A stretch of 64,000 nucleotides of DNA from positions 1 through 64,000 of the forward strand of contig NZ_RCHN01000042.1 in the NCBI RefSeq assembly GCF_003671495.1, in the 5' to 3' direction. Made by a program: the position numbers and the translations under genes. Origin of the DNA: Ketobacter sp. (GTDB lineage: Bacteria; Pseudomonadota; Gammaproteobacteria; Pseudomonadales; Ketobacteraceae). The notes below the pieces were generated by a model, which did not search any database, had not been told where the DNA came from, and worked only from the letters and a program-made list of their open reading frames with translations. Positions within the stretch are counted from its first letter, which is position 1. Every line of letters begins with the position of its first letter. Below, piece after piece: positions 10,381 to 18,530 of the stretch.

Positions 10381-10905
10381 TCAGGCTTCCTGGGCCTGAT
10401 TGCTGACGGCGTCCGCGTCGGCATCGGCTTCGGAACGCTCAGGGGGATTCAGTTCGTCTTCCCGCGGGAATTTGAGCTTGGCCCAGCTCTGCGCGTAAAT
10501 AACCCACATCAGTTGCAGCCGGGCGATTTTCATCTCTTCCGTGTTGCCACTGACTTTTTCCGCACGCAGCTGTTTGATTTTCTGTTCCAGCTCGATTCTG
10601 CGTTCATTCAGATTCTGGCGGATCTCCTCACCCTTCAAACCGGTCAGGTTCATGAAAGGAATGCGAAAATCCTCAGGAAACTCCGACATGGGAGACTTGT
10701 TCCACTCCAGAATGGCTTGCCAGGGATACTGGGTATAACGACCCTGGTGTCCACAGATTTCATCCAGGCAACGTACCACGTAACGGAGCTTTCCCTTCTC
10801 CGATTCCGCACTGCGTTCCTTCACCAGGCGAGCTTCACAGCCACAGGTACAAAAATTTATCTCCGGCTTTAACTCGTAAATCGGGTTTTCGTTTGTGTCG
10901 TTCAT
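10381..10905 (-). CDS. Uncharacterised protein with Lar-like zinc ribbon
   Basis: This 174-residue soluble protein is not one I can name. The N-terminal third has cysteines C19, C21 and C23 (in CTCGC), then C46 and C51, followed by a WQAILEWNKSP stretch. This spacing, ending in an A-x-x-x-WN element, resembles the short zinc-ribbon of Lar-type restriction-alleviation proteins; that link is inference. The middle (about 90-145) is strongly helical and charged, and the tail is acidic (EADADADAVSN). It sits 67 bases downstream of the LuxR-like gene's start, in the same direction, so it would be upstream in the same transcript. It is divergent from the EVE gene. Confidence 0.6.
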   Translation of the reverse strand: MNDTNENPIYELKPEINFCTCGCEARLVKERSAESEKGKLRYVVRCLDEICGHQGRYTQYPWQAILEWNKSPMSEFPEDFRIPFMNLTGLKGEEIRQNLNERRIELEQKIKQLRAEKVSGNTEEMKIARLQLMWVIYAQSWAKLKFPREDELNPPERSEADADADAVSNQAQEA

Positions 10906-11045
10906 ATTATCCGCGAGTCTTTGTAATACAACGATTTAATTCCCTTATGCCTTCTTAACACCTTAAGGCAACAGGTTATGCGAGAAATTCCCAAAACAGG
11001 AATAAAAGTAAACAAAAATAACACCACTGGCCACTTTACTGGGAT

Positions 11046-11075
11046 TTGGCTCTTTTTTGAAGAGGAAGGTACAAT
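11046..11075 (+). promoter_or_regulatory. Candidate sigma-70 promoter for the EVE-domain gene
   Basis: TTGGCT (11046-11051) and TACAAT (11070-11075) are spaced by 18 bases, about 43 bases before the ATG at 11118. The surrounding 210-base gap is AT-rich, consistent with a divergent promoter region serving the zinc-ribbon gene on the other strand as well. Assignment is by consensus only. Confidence 0.35.
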
Positions 11076-11117
11076 CTAGCCCACTTTTTACCTAATAATA
11101 TTTTGGGAAACAGCACT

Positions 11118-11582
11118 ATGTCTTACTGGTTGTTCAAGTCCGAACCGGATACGTTCGGCATTGATGATTTGAAAGCGCGAGGAAAAAAAGGTGAACCCTG
11201 GGATGGCGTGCGCAACTACCAGGCCCGCAATATGCTGCGGGACGAAGTCAAGAAAGGCGATCTGATATTTTTTTACCACTCCAACACCAAAGTACCCGGT
11301 ATCGTCGGCATTGCGGAAGTGATCAAGGATGGTTTTCCGGATCCCACACAATTTGATCCCGAAGCCAAATACTACGACCCGAAGTCCGATCCGGAAAATC
11401 CCCGTTGGTTTTGCCCCCAGGTTCGCTTTAAAAGCAAATTCAAGGACACCATCAGCCTGGACCAGTTAAAAGCCATTCCCGCCTTGCAGGACATGGCGCT
11501 GGTACGCAAAGGCAACCGCCTGTCGGTGATGCCGGTCACTGAGGAACAATGGCATTTTATTATGGGGCTGGTGGAGGCGTAA
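11118..11582 (+). CDS. EVE domain-containing protein
   Basis: The 154 residues form a single EVE domain, a PUA-related fold found in thymocyte nuclear protein 1 and many bacterial homologues. Typical features are the start MSYWLFKSEPDTFGIDDL, the WDGVRNYQARN element and GDLIFFYHSN. EVE domains have been linked to binding modified bases in DNA or RNA; the ligand here is unknown. I chose ATG 11118 over the in-frame TTG at 11103 because the family begins with this W-L-F-K-S-E-P segment. The last 23 bases overlap the convergent peptide deformylase gene. Confidence 0.88.
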   Translation: MSYWLFKSEPDTFGIDDLKARGKKGEPWDGVRNYQARNMLRDEVKKGDLIFFYHSNTKVPGIVGIAEVIKDGFPDPTQFDPEAKYYDPKSDPENPRWFCPQVRFKSKFKDTISLDQLKAIPALQDMALVRKGNRLSVMPVTEEQWHFIMGLVEA

Positions 11583-12111
11583 CCCGGGCAATCTGCGCAA
11601 AGTACACTTTATCTGTCACCAGATCCTGCACCGAGTCGACCCGGTCCACGAAGGTTTTGCCGATCAGGTGGTCGTACTCGTGCAGAAAAATACGCGCAGG
11701 GAATCCGCTCAACTCCATCAACCTCGATTGACCATCCCGATCAGAGAACTGCACGGTCACCCCATCCGGGCGGGTGACCCTGCCACGCAACCCGGGCACG
11801 CTGAGACAACCTTCCCACAGTGTTGCATTGGTTTCGGAAAAGGATTGGGGTTGCGGGTTCAGCATTAATAACGGAGCCATGGCAGGCGCATCGGGATAGC
11901 GCGGGTTAGGACGTGAGGCGATGATCATCATCTGCAGGGGCACGCCGATCTGGGGAGCCGCAATACCCACACCGCCACGTTCGTTCATCCAGTAGGCCAT
12001 GGCCTCCGCCACGTCCAGGGCATAGCCCATCTGCGCCTCTGTCACCGGTTTTGCCAACGCCCGCAAACGGGGATCACCCAACTCAACAATCTGGAAATCG
12101 GCGGGCTGCAT
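11560..12111 (-). CDS. def: Peptide deformylase
   Basis: This enzyme removes the formyl group from the initiator methionine of new proteins. The 183 residues carry all three signature motifs: GVGIAAPQIG, EGCLSVPG (metal-ligand Cys) and HEYDHLIG (two metal His and the catalytic Glu). The usual HEIDH is HEYDH here, a variant common in a second clade of deformylases. It is not next to fmt, so it may be a second copy in the genome. It follows the NADH-dehydrogenase-like gene by two bases, suggesting translational coupling, as it has no clear ribosome binding site of its own. Its 3' end overlaps the EVE gene. Confidence 0.92.
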   Translation of the reverse strand: MQPADFQIVELGDPRLRALAKPVTEAQMGYALDVAEAMAYWMNERGGVGIAAPQIGVPLQMMIIASRPNPRYPDAPAMAPLLMLNPQPQSFSETNATLWEGCLSVPGLRGRVTRPDGVTVQFSDRDGQSRLMELSGFPARIFLHEYDHLIGKTFVDRVDSVQDLVTDKVYFAQIARVTPPPAP

Positions 12112-12113
12112 GA

Positions 12114-13343
12114 TCAGGAGAAAACCTTGCTCTTGGGTAATTTGCTCATCAGGCTCAGCGGATTCAGCGTAGGCAGGTAAACCCGGCGGGCACTGCGCTG
12201 CAACAGGTCCAGCGAGTGCAGCACATCCTTGGCGGATTTCGGCGGCGCCATCTGCAACAGGCCCAGCGTGTAAACCGCTTCCTTGGCCGCCCCCAAGACG
12301 GAGGAGGATACTGCGAAGTCCTTGAACAGCATGAAGGTATCCAGGTCGCCGAAGGTCACCACCTGGGGTTTATTGGAGGGCTGGAACGCTTTCAATGGCT
12401 TGTTGGCCAACAGGCGTTCGACGTTATGGGCCGCGGCTTTCCCCATATCAATGGCATGATAGGCCTGCTTGGCCAAGGGCATGCCCGCAGGATTGGCCGC
12501 ATCCCCGATGATGAACACGTTTTCGCGGGCGTCACTCTGAAAGTAGGTATTCACATTGGCCCAGTCGCCCGCGTTTTCAGTGAGATAACTGCGCTGCAAA
12601 AAGCCGTTGGGGGCTGCGCCGGCGGACCAGATGGTGATATCACTTTCAATGGCGCCACCGTCGGTGAGGCACAGCCCTTCGGGGTCCACCGACTCCACGT
12701 GCTTACCCAGGTGATACTGCACCCGGAATCCATCGGTATGGCTGCGGATCTTACCATCCAGGTGCCCGGGTGAGCGGGGCAACAACTGCTCCGAGGCCTC
12801 TACGATATTGAACTCGAACTGGGGGCGATGACGGTAGGCGCGCATCACCTCACCAAAAGCTTCCACCCCTTCGATGCCGCCACCGACAATGGTGACCCGG
12901 GTAGTGCGATGGGTGAGCGAAGCCCGATGCAGCTTGCGCGCAATCACCTGGCACTGCTCCACGCTCTTCATGGGCAGGGCAAACTGATCCGCTCCTTCCA
13001 CGCCAAAGGTGTTGTTAACGCTGCCGGTGGCAACAATGCAGACGTCGAAAGGCACCTTCATGCCGTTATCCAGCACAATGGCGGAGGAGGTCATCTCCAG
13101 GGCCCGGTTCAGCAGGAAGCGGTGTCCCAGGCGACGCACCAGGATATTGCGGGACAGCCGCAGATCATCTCCGCTTTTCACTCCGGAGATGATCTCGTGG
13201 ATGTTGGGAAGCCACTCAATATGAGGACTGGGGTCGATGACGGTGACGTCATAACGGGACGCTTTCAATTGCTGGGCTGCGTTCAGCCCGGCAAAGCCAC
13301 CGCCCACAATGGCCACCTTGGGTTTATTCTGTTTTCCGAACAT
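12114..13343 (-). CDS. NDH-2-like FAD/NAD(P)-binding oxidoreductase
   Basis: This 409-residue pyridine nucleotide-disulphide-family flavoprotein resembles type II NADH dehydrogenases. The N-terminus has the FAD dinucleotide fold (VAIVGGGFAGLNAAQQL). A second GxGxxG-type site (VTIVGGGIEGVEAFGEV, about 150) would bind NAD(P)H, and FIIGDAANPAGMPLAKQAYHA is the conserved C-terminal FAD contact. No membrane helix is evident, so any membrane association would be peripheral. It lies between pyrC and the deformylase gene in a tight minus-strand cluster with GGAG upstream of its ATG. NDH-2, sulfide:quinone reductase or a ferredoxin-type reductase are all possible; NDH-2-like is the best fit. Confidence 0.8.
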   Translation of the reverse strand: MFGKQNKPKVAIVGGGFAGLNAAQQLKASRYDVTVIDPSPHIEWLPNIHEIISGVKSGDDLRLSRNILVRRLGHRFLLNRALEMTSSAIVLDNGMKVPFDVCIVATGSVNNTFGVEGADQFALPMKSVEQCQVIARKLHRASLTHRTTRVTIVGGGIEGVEAFGEVMRAYRHRPQFEFNIVEASEQLLPRSPGHLDGKIRSHTDGFRVQYHLGKHVESVDPEGLCLTDGGAIESDITIWSAGAAPNGFLQRSYLTENAGDWANVNTYFQSDARENVFIIGDAANPAGMPLAKQAYHAIDMGKAAAHNVERLLANKPLKAFQPSNKPQVVTFGDLDTFMLFKDFAVSSSVLGAAKEAVYTLGLLQMAPPKSAKDVLHSLDLLQRSARRVYLPTLNPLSLMSKLPKSKVFS

Positions 13344-13373
13344 AAATTCTGCTCCGCTGGAATCGGTCCCTGA

Positions 13374-14708
13374 TCAGCGATTGAATGCAAGCCTCTTGCC
13401 ACGGATATGGGGATTCACCGCTCCATTTTCAAAGGCCACCTCGCCGTTCACCAGGGTAGCCTGAATGGATGACTTGAATATGTACCCGGCAAAAGGCGAC
13501 CAGCCGCACTTGGAATAAAGGGTTTGCTCGTCCACGACGGTGGGGCGATTCAGGTCCACCAGCACCAGATCCGCCCAGTAGCCCTCACGGATATAGCCCC
13601 GCTCCGAGATCTGGAACAGCTCCGCCACATTGTGGCAGACCTTCTTCACGATGTGCTCCAGGGAGAAGCGGCCGGCGTGGTAATGCTCCAGCATGGAAAC
13701 CAGCGCATGCTGCACCAGGGGCAACCCGGCGGGGGCCTTGAAATAGCTGTTCTGCTTTTCCTCCCAGGTGTGGGGCGCATGATCCGTGGCCACCACATCA
13801 ATCAGGTCGTCGCGCACGGCGTTGAGCAACGCCTCCCGATCAGAGGCTTTTTTCACCGCCGGATTACACTTGATCAGCGAGCCCTTGGTCTCATAGTCCT
13901 CTTCGCTGAAGAACAGGTGATGGACACAGGCCTCCGCCGTAATCTGCTTGTTGGCCAGGTCACCGGCTTCAAACAACGCCAGCTCTTTCTCGGTGGTGAG
14001 GTGCAGCACATGCAAGCGGGTACCAAAGCGCTTGGCCAGAGACACCGCATAGCTGGAGGATTTGTAGCAGGCCTCTTCGGACCGGATCAGCGGGTGACAG
14101 GACATGGGCACGTCCTCGCCATACTGCTCCCGGTACTTGTCCTCATTGGCTTTGATCATGGGTGTGTCTTCGCAGTGGGTCACCACGATGGTGGGAGCAT
14201 GGGCAAAAATCCCTTCCAGGATCTCCGGCTTGTCCACCAGCATATTGCCGGTGGAAGCGCCCATGAAGACCTTGATACCGCAGGCGGCTTTCGGGTCCAG
14301 GTTCTTGATTTCATCCAGGTTATCGTTACTCGCCCCAAGATAGAAGGCGTAATTTGCCAGGGATTTCTGGCTGGCCCGCTCGTACTTGTCTTCCAGAGCG
14401 GCCCGGTTGATGGTGAGGGGATTCACATTGGGCATTTCAAAGTAGCTGGTGATGCCCCCAGCCACGGCGGCGGCGGATTCGGTGGCGATCTCCCCCTTGT
14501 GGGTCAAGCCGGGCTCACGGAAATGCACCTGGTCATCGATCATCCCCGGCAGCAGGTGCAGGCCACTGGCATCCATCAACCGATCCGCTGACAACCCGGA
14601 CAGGTCTGCGCCCACTTGAGCGATGCGACCGTCCTGCACCAGCACATCCAGCTGGCGGGTTGTGCCTTCGTTGACGACGTTGGCGTTGGTGATTAACAGA
14701 CTGGTCAT
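13374..14708 (-). CDS. Dihydroorotase (class I type)
   Basis: Dihydroorotase closes carbamoyl-aspartate to dihydroorotate in pyrimidine synthesis. At 444 residues this belongs to the long amidohydrolase class. Metal and catalytic residues are K146 (GIKVFMGASTG), H178 (VTHCED), H236 region (HVLHLTT) and D309 (ATDHAPH). The usual first-strand HxH is Q60-V-H62 here (DDQVHFREPG). I have seen this replacement in one clade of dihydroorotases, so it is probably functional. An AGGAAAG site precedes the ATG. It is the first gene of a minus-strand unit with the flavoprotein (30-base gap) and the deformylase. Confidence 0.88.
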   Translation of the reverse strand: MTSLLITNANVVNEGTTRQLDVLVQDGRIAQVGADLSGLSADRLMDASGLHLLPGMIDDQVHFREPGLTHKGEIATESAAAVAGGITSYFEMPNVNPLTINRAALEDKYERASQKSLANYAFYLGASNDNLDEIKNLDPKAACGIKVFMGASTGNMLVDKPEILEGIFAHAPTIVVTHCEDTPMIKANEDKYREQYGEDVPMSCHPLIRSEEACYKSSSYAVSLAKRFGTRLHVLHLTTEKELALFEAGDLANKQITAEACVHHLFFSEEDYETKGSLIKCNPAVKKASDREALLNAVRDDLIDVVATDHAPHTWEEKQNSYFKAPAGLPLVQHALVSMLEHYHAGRFSLEHIVKKVCHNVAELFQISERGYIREGYWADLVLVDLNRPTVVDEQTLYSKCGWSPFAGYIFKSSIQATLVNGEVAFENGAVNPHIRGKRLAFNR

Positions 14709-14798
14709 AAGGCTTTCCTACACTCTTGGCTTTGTTTAGGAGAATCTGGCAGCGTATTATAACGGATTCACCCCACCACAGGACACCGGGACTTCTCC

Positions 14799-15650
14799 AT
14801 GGCCGCTTTGTTTGTTAATCACCTCACCGTACTCGACTTTTCCTACGTGCATCACGCCCGCGGCATTCTGGGGGAAAGCTGGATTGTGGACGTGGAACTC
14901 TATGGCGAACTGGACCATCAGGGCATGGTGTTTGATTTCGGTCTGGTTAAAAAACAGGTGCGGGACGCGGTGGAATCCCTGGTGGACCACAAACTGGTTT
15001 TGCCCCAGGACCTGCCCGGGCTGGCCACCCGGGAGCTGGACTCGGGGCTGGAGATCCGCTGGCGGGATGCCAAAGGCCGCGCCTACCGCCATCTGTCGCC
15101 CCTGGAAGCGGTGGAATGGGTGGCCGGGGACAGCATTACCCAGGAAGCCCTGATCCCTCTTTTGGAAGACGCCGCCATGGCGGCGGTGCCGGACAACGTG
15201 AGCCGGGTCGCCATCGAATTGCGCAACGAAGAGATTTCCGGCGCCTTTTATCAATACAGTCACGGCCTGAAAAAGCACGACGGCAACTGCCAGCGCATCG
15301 CCCATGGCCACCGTTCCCGCATTAAAATACTGCGCAACGGCAAGCGGGACCCGCTGCTGGAGAAAGCCTGGTCCCTGAAGTGGAAGGATATCTATCTGGG
15401 CACCGAGGAAGACCTGATGGACCGGCTCAGTGACGACGGCGTGGACTATTGCCAGTTCGGCTACGATGCACCTCAGGGGCGTTTCGAGCTGACCCTGCCC
15501 GCCAGCCAGGTGTACCTGATTCCCACCGACTCCACGGTGGAATATCTGGCGGATTACATCGCTGGCTGCCTCAAACAGGATGATCCCGATCACCAATTTG
15601 AGGTGAAAGCCTATGAAGGGGTCATGAAAGGGGCAATTTCCCAGCGTTGA
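14799..15650 (+). CDS. Tandem 6-pyruvoyl-tetrahydropterin synthase (QueD-like) fold protein
   Basis: The 283 residues contain two PTPS/QueD-type halves. The C-terminal half (about 145-280) keeps a zinc site: H155 (YSHGL), C164 and H169-G-H171 (NCQRIAHGH), and the late VYLIPTDSTVE element. The N-terminal half (about 5-110) keeps the H-x-x-x and GMVFDFGLVK elements, but the HGH metal pair is replaced by LGESW, so it is probably not a zinc site by itself. QueD enzymes act on dihydroneopterin triphosphate in queuosine or biopterin synthesis; the reaction here is not certain. The gene is divergent from pyrC with a 90-base gap and a weak ribosome binding site. FolE2, which makes the same substrate, is at 32 kb. 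Confidence 0.78.
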   Translation: MAALFVNHLTVLDFSYVHHARGILGESWIVDVELYGELDHQGMVFDFGLVKKQVRDAVESLVDHKLVLPQDLPGLATRELDSGLEIRWRDAKGRAYRHLSPLEAVEWVAGDSITQEALIPLLEDAAMAAVPDNVSRVAIELRNEEISGAFYQYSHGLKKHDGNCQRIAHGHRSRIKILRNGKRDPLLEKAWSLKWKDIYLGTEEDLMDRLSDDGVDYCQFGYDAPQGRFELTLPASQVYLIPTDSTVEYLADYIAGCLKQDDPDHQFEVKAYEGVMKGAISQR

Positions 15651-15855
15651 CCGGCGGCCAGGCGCTCGATTTGGGGCACAGAGCGCCCATTGCAGCCCCA
15701 TTTCGGGGCCCTGCAACCCGGCAGGCGTTGCACCAAAGGGGGCTTTCCCCATGAATTCAACCTATTAACACCACCTGCTGCCAATTGGCACAGGCTTTGC
15801 GTTGCCCTCTGCAGATTTTCAACCGAGCCAGACACTTGCAGAGAGGGTAACCTTC

Positions 15856-16338
15856 ATGACTCCGGAACAGATCAAACAAGTACAGACCACCTTCGACATG
15901 GTGGAGCCCATCGCCGACAAGGCCGCAGAGCTGTTCTATGGCCGCCTGTTTGAAATCGCGCCGGAAGTGCGCCCCATGTTCAAGAGCGACATCAGCGAGC
16001 AAGGGGCCAAGCTGATGCGAATGCTGGGCATCGCCGTGCGCGGTCTCACCAAACTGGACACCATTGTGCCTGCGGTACAAAACCTGGGAGTGAAACACCT
16101 GGAGTACGGTGTCAAGGAAGAACACTTCCAACCGGTAGCGGAAGCCCTGCTGTGGACCCTGGAACAGGGTCTGGGCGATGCCTGGAACGACGAGGTCAAG
16201 GCCTCCTGGACCGAAGCCTATGTGCTGCTGTCCACCACCATGATCGATGCCATGAAGGCCGCCCAGGCTGAGGCCGCACCCAAGCCGGAAGGTTTCTGGG
16301 CCAAGTTGAAGAGCTTTTTCGCCCCCTCCCCGGCCTGA
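15856..16338 (+). CDS. Single-domain globin
   Basis: This 160-residue single-domain haemoglobin-like protein begins TPEQIKQVQTTFDMV and has a proximal histidine candidate in NLGVKHLEYGV, then EEHFQPVAEALLWTL, as in Vitreoscilla-type and flavohaemoglobin globin domains. There is no reductase domain, and the C-terminal 20 residues form a lysine/phenylalanine-rich tail (KLKSFFA). Likely roles are O2 or NO binding or NO detoxification with a separate reductase. The ATG at 15856 has GAGAGGG about ten bases upstream and fits the family start; an in-frame ATG at 15802 would add 18 unrelated residues. The gap downstream holds an 8-bp hairpin (16383-16416) without a U tract. Confidence 0.87.
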   Translation: MTPEQIKQVQTTFDMVEPIADKAAELFYGRLFEIAPEVRPMFKSDISEQGAKLMRMLGIAVRGLTKLDTIVPAVQNLGVKHLEYGVKEEHFQPVAEALLWTLEQGLGDAWNDEVKASWTEAYVLLSTTMIDAMKAAQAEAAPKPEGFWAKLKSFFAPSPA

Positions 16339-16468
16339 TCCCACAATCCCAGGCCAAGCCGAACGGACCCATCCCCGGCCACGTCGCCGCCGCCTGCTTC
16401 CCCGGGCAGCGGCGACTTCGGTTAAGCCCTTTTACCACCCCGCCCGTAAAAAACTCTCCCCCTGACGC

Positions 16469-16497
16469 TTTAGACAGAGCCCATTCTTTTATACAAT
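16469..16497 (+). promoter_or_regulatory. Candidate sigma-70 promoter for thrS
   Basis: TTTAGA (16469-16474) and TACAAT (16492-16497) are spaced by 17 bases and lie about 100 bases before the thrS ATG. The resulting leader of about 90 bases contains the two repeat sets described separately. Assignment is by consensus only. Confidence 0.4.
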
Positions 16498-16499
16498 GC

Positions 16500-16527
16500 G
16501 CGGTTCACGATCTGCGGTTCATGATCT
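16500..16527 (+). repeat. Tandem 14-bp repeat in the thrS leader
   Basis: GCGGTTCACGATCT (16500-16513) is followed at once by GCGGTTCATGATCT (16514-16527), a tandem duplication with one difference. It begins just after the putative -10 box, so it would lie in the transcribed leader of thrS. Confidence 0.8.
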
Positions 16528-16550
16528 AGTGTGCTCGTCGAATACCCAGT

Positions 16551-16597
16551 AATCGAACCCCCAAATTTGTAGGAATGAGTAGGAATCGAACCCCCAA
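16551..16597 (+). repeat. 14-bp direct repeat ending on the thrS start codon
   Basis: AATCGAACCCCCAA occurs at 16551-16564 and again at 16584-16597, 33 bases apart. The second copy ends on the A of the thrS ATG. The complement, GGGGGTTCGATT, resembles a tRNA T-arm, but the flanking bases do not form a good T-stem in either copy. It could be a relic of a tRNA end or part of a leader structure controlling thrS translation, which in E. coli is autoregulated by a tRNA-mimicking leader. Confidence 0.75.
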
Positions 16598-18513
16598 TGT
16601 CAATCCAGATTACTTTGCCGGACGGCAGCGTCCGCGAATACAACGCCCCTGTTACTGGCCTGGACGTGGCCAATGACATCGGCCCGGGCCTGGCCAAAGC
16701 CAGCCTTGCCATGTACCTGAACGATAATCTGGTGGACCTCACCACCCCCCTGACCGATTCCTGCGCCATTGCCTTTCTCACCCGCGACAAAGAAGAGGCC
16801 CTGGAACTGTTGCGCCACGACGCCGCCCATGTGATGGCCCAAGCGGTGAAAGAACTGTTCCCCGAAACCCAGGTCACCATCGGCCCGGCCATCGAAAACG
16901 GCTACTACTACGATTTCCACCGGGAAGAATCCTTCACCCAGGAAGACCTGCACAAAATCGAAAGCCGCATGGCCGAGATCGTGGATCAAAACCTGCCCAT
17001 CATCCGCGAAGTGTGGGATCGGGACGAGGCCATCGACTACTTCAAGAACCAAGGCGAAGAGTTCAAAGCCGAGCTGATTCAGGATCTGCCCGCCACCGAG
17101 GTGATCTCGGTCTATAAGCAAGGCGATTTTCTGGACCTGTGCCGCGGCCCTCACCTGCCCTCCACCGGCAAGCTGGGCAAGGCTTTCAAGATCATGAAAG
17201 TGGCTGGCGCCTACTGGCGTGGCGATTCCACCCGCCCGCAACTGCAACGGGTGTACGGCACCTGCTGGCGTGACCCGAAAGAATTGAAAAAATACCTGCA
17301 CATGCTGGAGGAAGCGGAAAAACGCGACCACCGCAAACTGGGCAAAGAAATGGGCCTGTTCCACCAGCAGGAAGAAGCCGTGGGCAGCATGTTCTGGCAC
17401 CCCAAAGGCTGGCGCACCCGCAAGGCGCTGGAAAATTACATCCGCGGCAAAATGGAGCGCAACGGCTACCAAGAGATCGCCACGCCCCAGATCATGGATC
17501 GCAAGCTGTGGGAGCAGTCCGGCCACTGGGACAAGTACGCCGAAGACATGTTCACCATCTGCACCCACGACCACCGGGACATGGCCATCAAGCCCATGAA
17601 CTGCCCCGGCCACGTGCAGATCTTCAAGCAAGGGCTGAAAAGCTACCGTGACCTGCCCATCCGCCTGGGCGAGTTCACCACCCTGTTCCGCAACGAAGCA
17701 CACGGTGCCCTGCACGGCCTGATGCGCGCCCGCTCCTTCAGCCAGGACGACGCCCACATCTTCTGCACCGAAGACCAGATCAACGCCGAGACCGCCAGCT
17801 TCATCGAAATGCTGAACACGGTGTACAAGGATTTTGGCTACGAAGACATTCGCATCAAGTTCTCCACCCGCCCGGACAACAAAGCCGGTTCTGACGAGAT
17901 CTGGGACAAGGCCGAAGGTGCCCTGCAAGCCGCCGTAGACAGCCTGGGTCTGACCTGCGAGCTGAACCCCGGTGAAGGCGCCTTCTACGGCCCGAAACTG
18001 GAGTTCGTACTGAAAGACGCCATCGGCCGTGACTGGCAGTGCGGCACCCTGCAGGTGGATTTTGTGCTGCCGGAACGGCTGGACGCCGAGTACGTGGGCG
18101 AAGACGGCAACCGTCACCGCCCCGTGATGCTGCACCGCGCCATTCTGGGTTCGCTGGAGCGCTTCCTGGGTATTCTGATCGAATCCACTGCGGGCCACTT
18201 GCCCATGTGGTTATCGCCCCTGCCGGTGGTGATCGCCACCATCACCGACGACGCCCGCGACTGGGCCATCGAGGTGGCCGACAAACTGAAAGCCGCCGGG
18301 GTGTACTGTGAGCTGGATCTGCGCAATGAGAAGATCGGCTACAAAGTGCGTGAGCACAGCAAAGCCAAAGTGCAGCAGATCTGGGTTGTGGGCAAAAACG
18401 AAGCCGAAGCCCAACAGGTGGCCGTGCGGACGTTGGGCAGCAATAAAAATGAAGTGACCAGCATCACTGACGCCGTGGAGGCCATCGTGGCCGCCACGCG
18501 CATTCCGCAGTAA
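16597..18513 (+). CDS. thrS: Threonyl-tRNA synthetase
   Basis: This class II synthetase charges tRNA-Thr. At 638 residues it is full length (E. coli 642). In order it has a TGS domain ([15 protein letters not shown]), the editing domain with [16 protein letters not shown] (about 74) and its HxxxH-type site, and the catalytic core with NCPGHVQIF (zinc Cys), [12 protein letters not shown] and the C-terminal anticodon-binding domain. The ATG at 16597 is preceded by AGGA 13 bases away, a rather long spacing, and by direct repeats. In most gammaproteobacteria infC-rpmI-rplT follow thrS; here cysS follows after 17 bases. That arrangement is unusual and suggests co-expression of the two synthetases. 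Confidence 0.97.
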   Translation: MSIQITLPDGSVREYNAPVTGLDVANDIGPGLAKASLAMYLNDNLVDLTTPLTDSCAIAFLTRDKEEALELLRHDAAHVMAQAVKELFPETQVTIGPAIENGYYYDFHREESFTQEDLHKIESRMAEIVDQNLPIIREVWDRDEAIDYFKNQGEEFKAELIQDLPATEVISVYKQGDFLDLCRGPHLPSTGKLGKAFKIMKVAGAYWRGDSTRPQLQRVYGTCWRDPKELKKYLHMLEEAEKRDHRKLGKEMGLFHQQEEAVGSMFWHPKGWRTRKALENYIRGKMERNGYQEIATPQIMDRKLWEQSGHWDKYAEDMFTICTHDHRDMAIKPMNCPGHVQIFKQGLKSYRDLPIRLGEFTTLFRNEAHGALHGLMRARSFSQDDAHIFCTEDQINAETASFIEMLNTVYKDFGYEDIRIKFSTRPDNKAGSDEIWDKAEGALQAAVDSLGLTCELNPGEGAFYGPKLEFVLKDAIGRDWQCGTLQVDFVLPERLDAEYVGEDGNRHRPVMLHRAILGSLERFLGILIESTAGHLPMWLSPLPVVIATITDDARDWAIEVADKLKAAGVYCELDLRNEKIGYKVREHSKAKVQQIWVVGKNEAEAQQVAVRTLGSNKNEVTSITDAVEAIVAATRIPQ

Positions 18514-18530
18514 GGAACTTGGGCAAACGC

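Noticed and set aside
13524-14591. 355-codon open frame opposite the dihydroorotase gene
   Set aside because: Shadow only; no recognisable motif.
16383-16416. Terminator after the globin gene
   Set aside because: An 8-bp stem with an 18-base loop and no U tract; too weak.
16551-16597. Possible tRNA gene or attachment-site relic before thrS
   Set aside because: T-arm-like core only; flanking stems do not pair and no other tRNA arms are present, so it is listed only as a repeat.
16600-18198. 532-codon open frame on the minus strand opposite thrS
   Set aside because: It is a shadow of the GC-rich thrS codons; the plus frame has all threonyl-tRNA synthetase motifs and the shadow has none.
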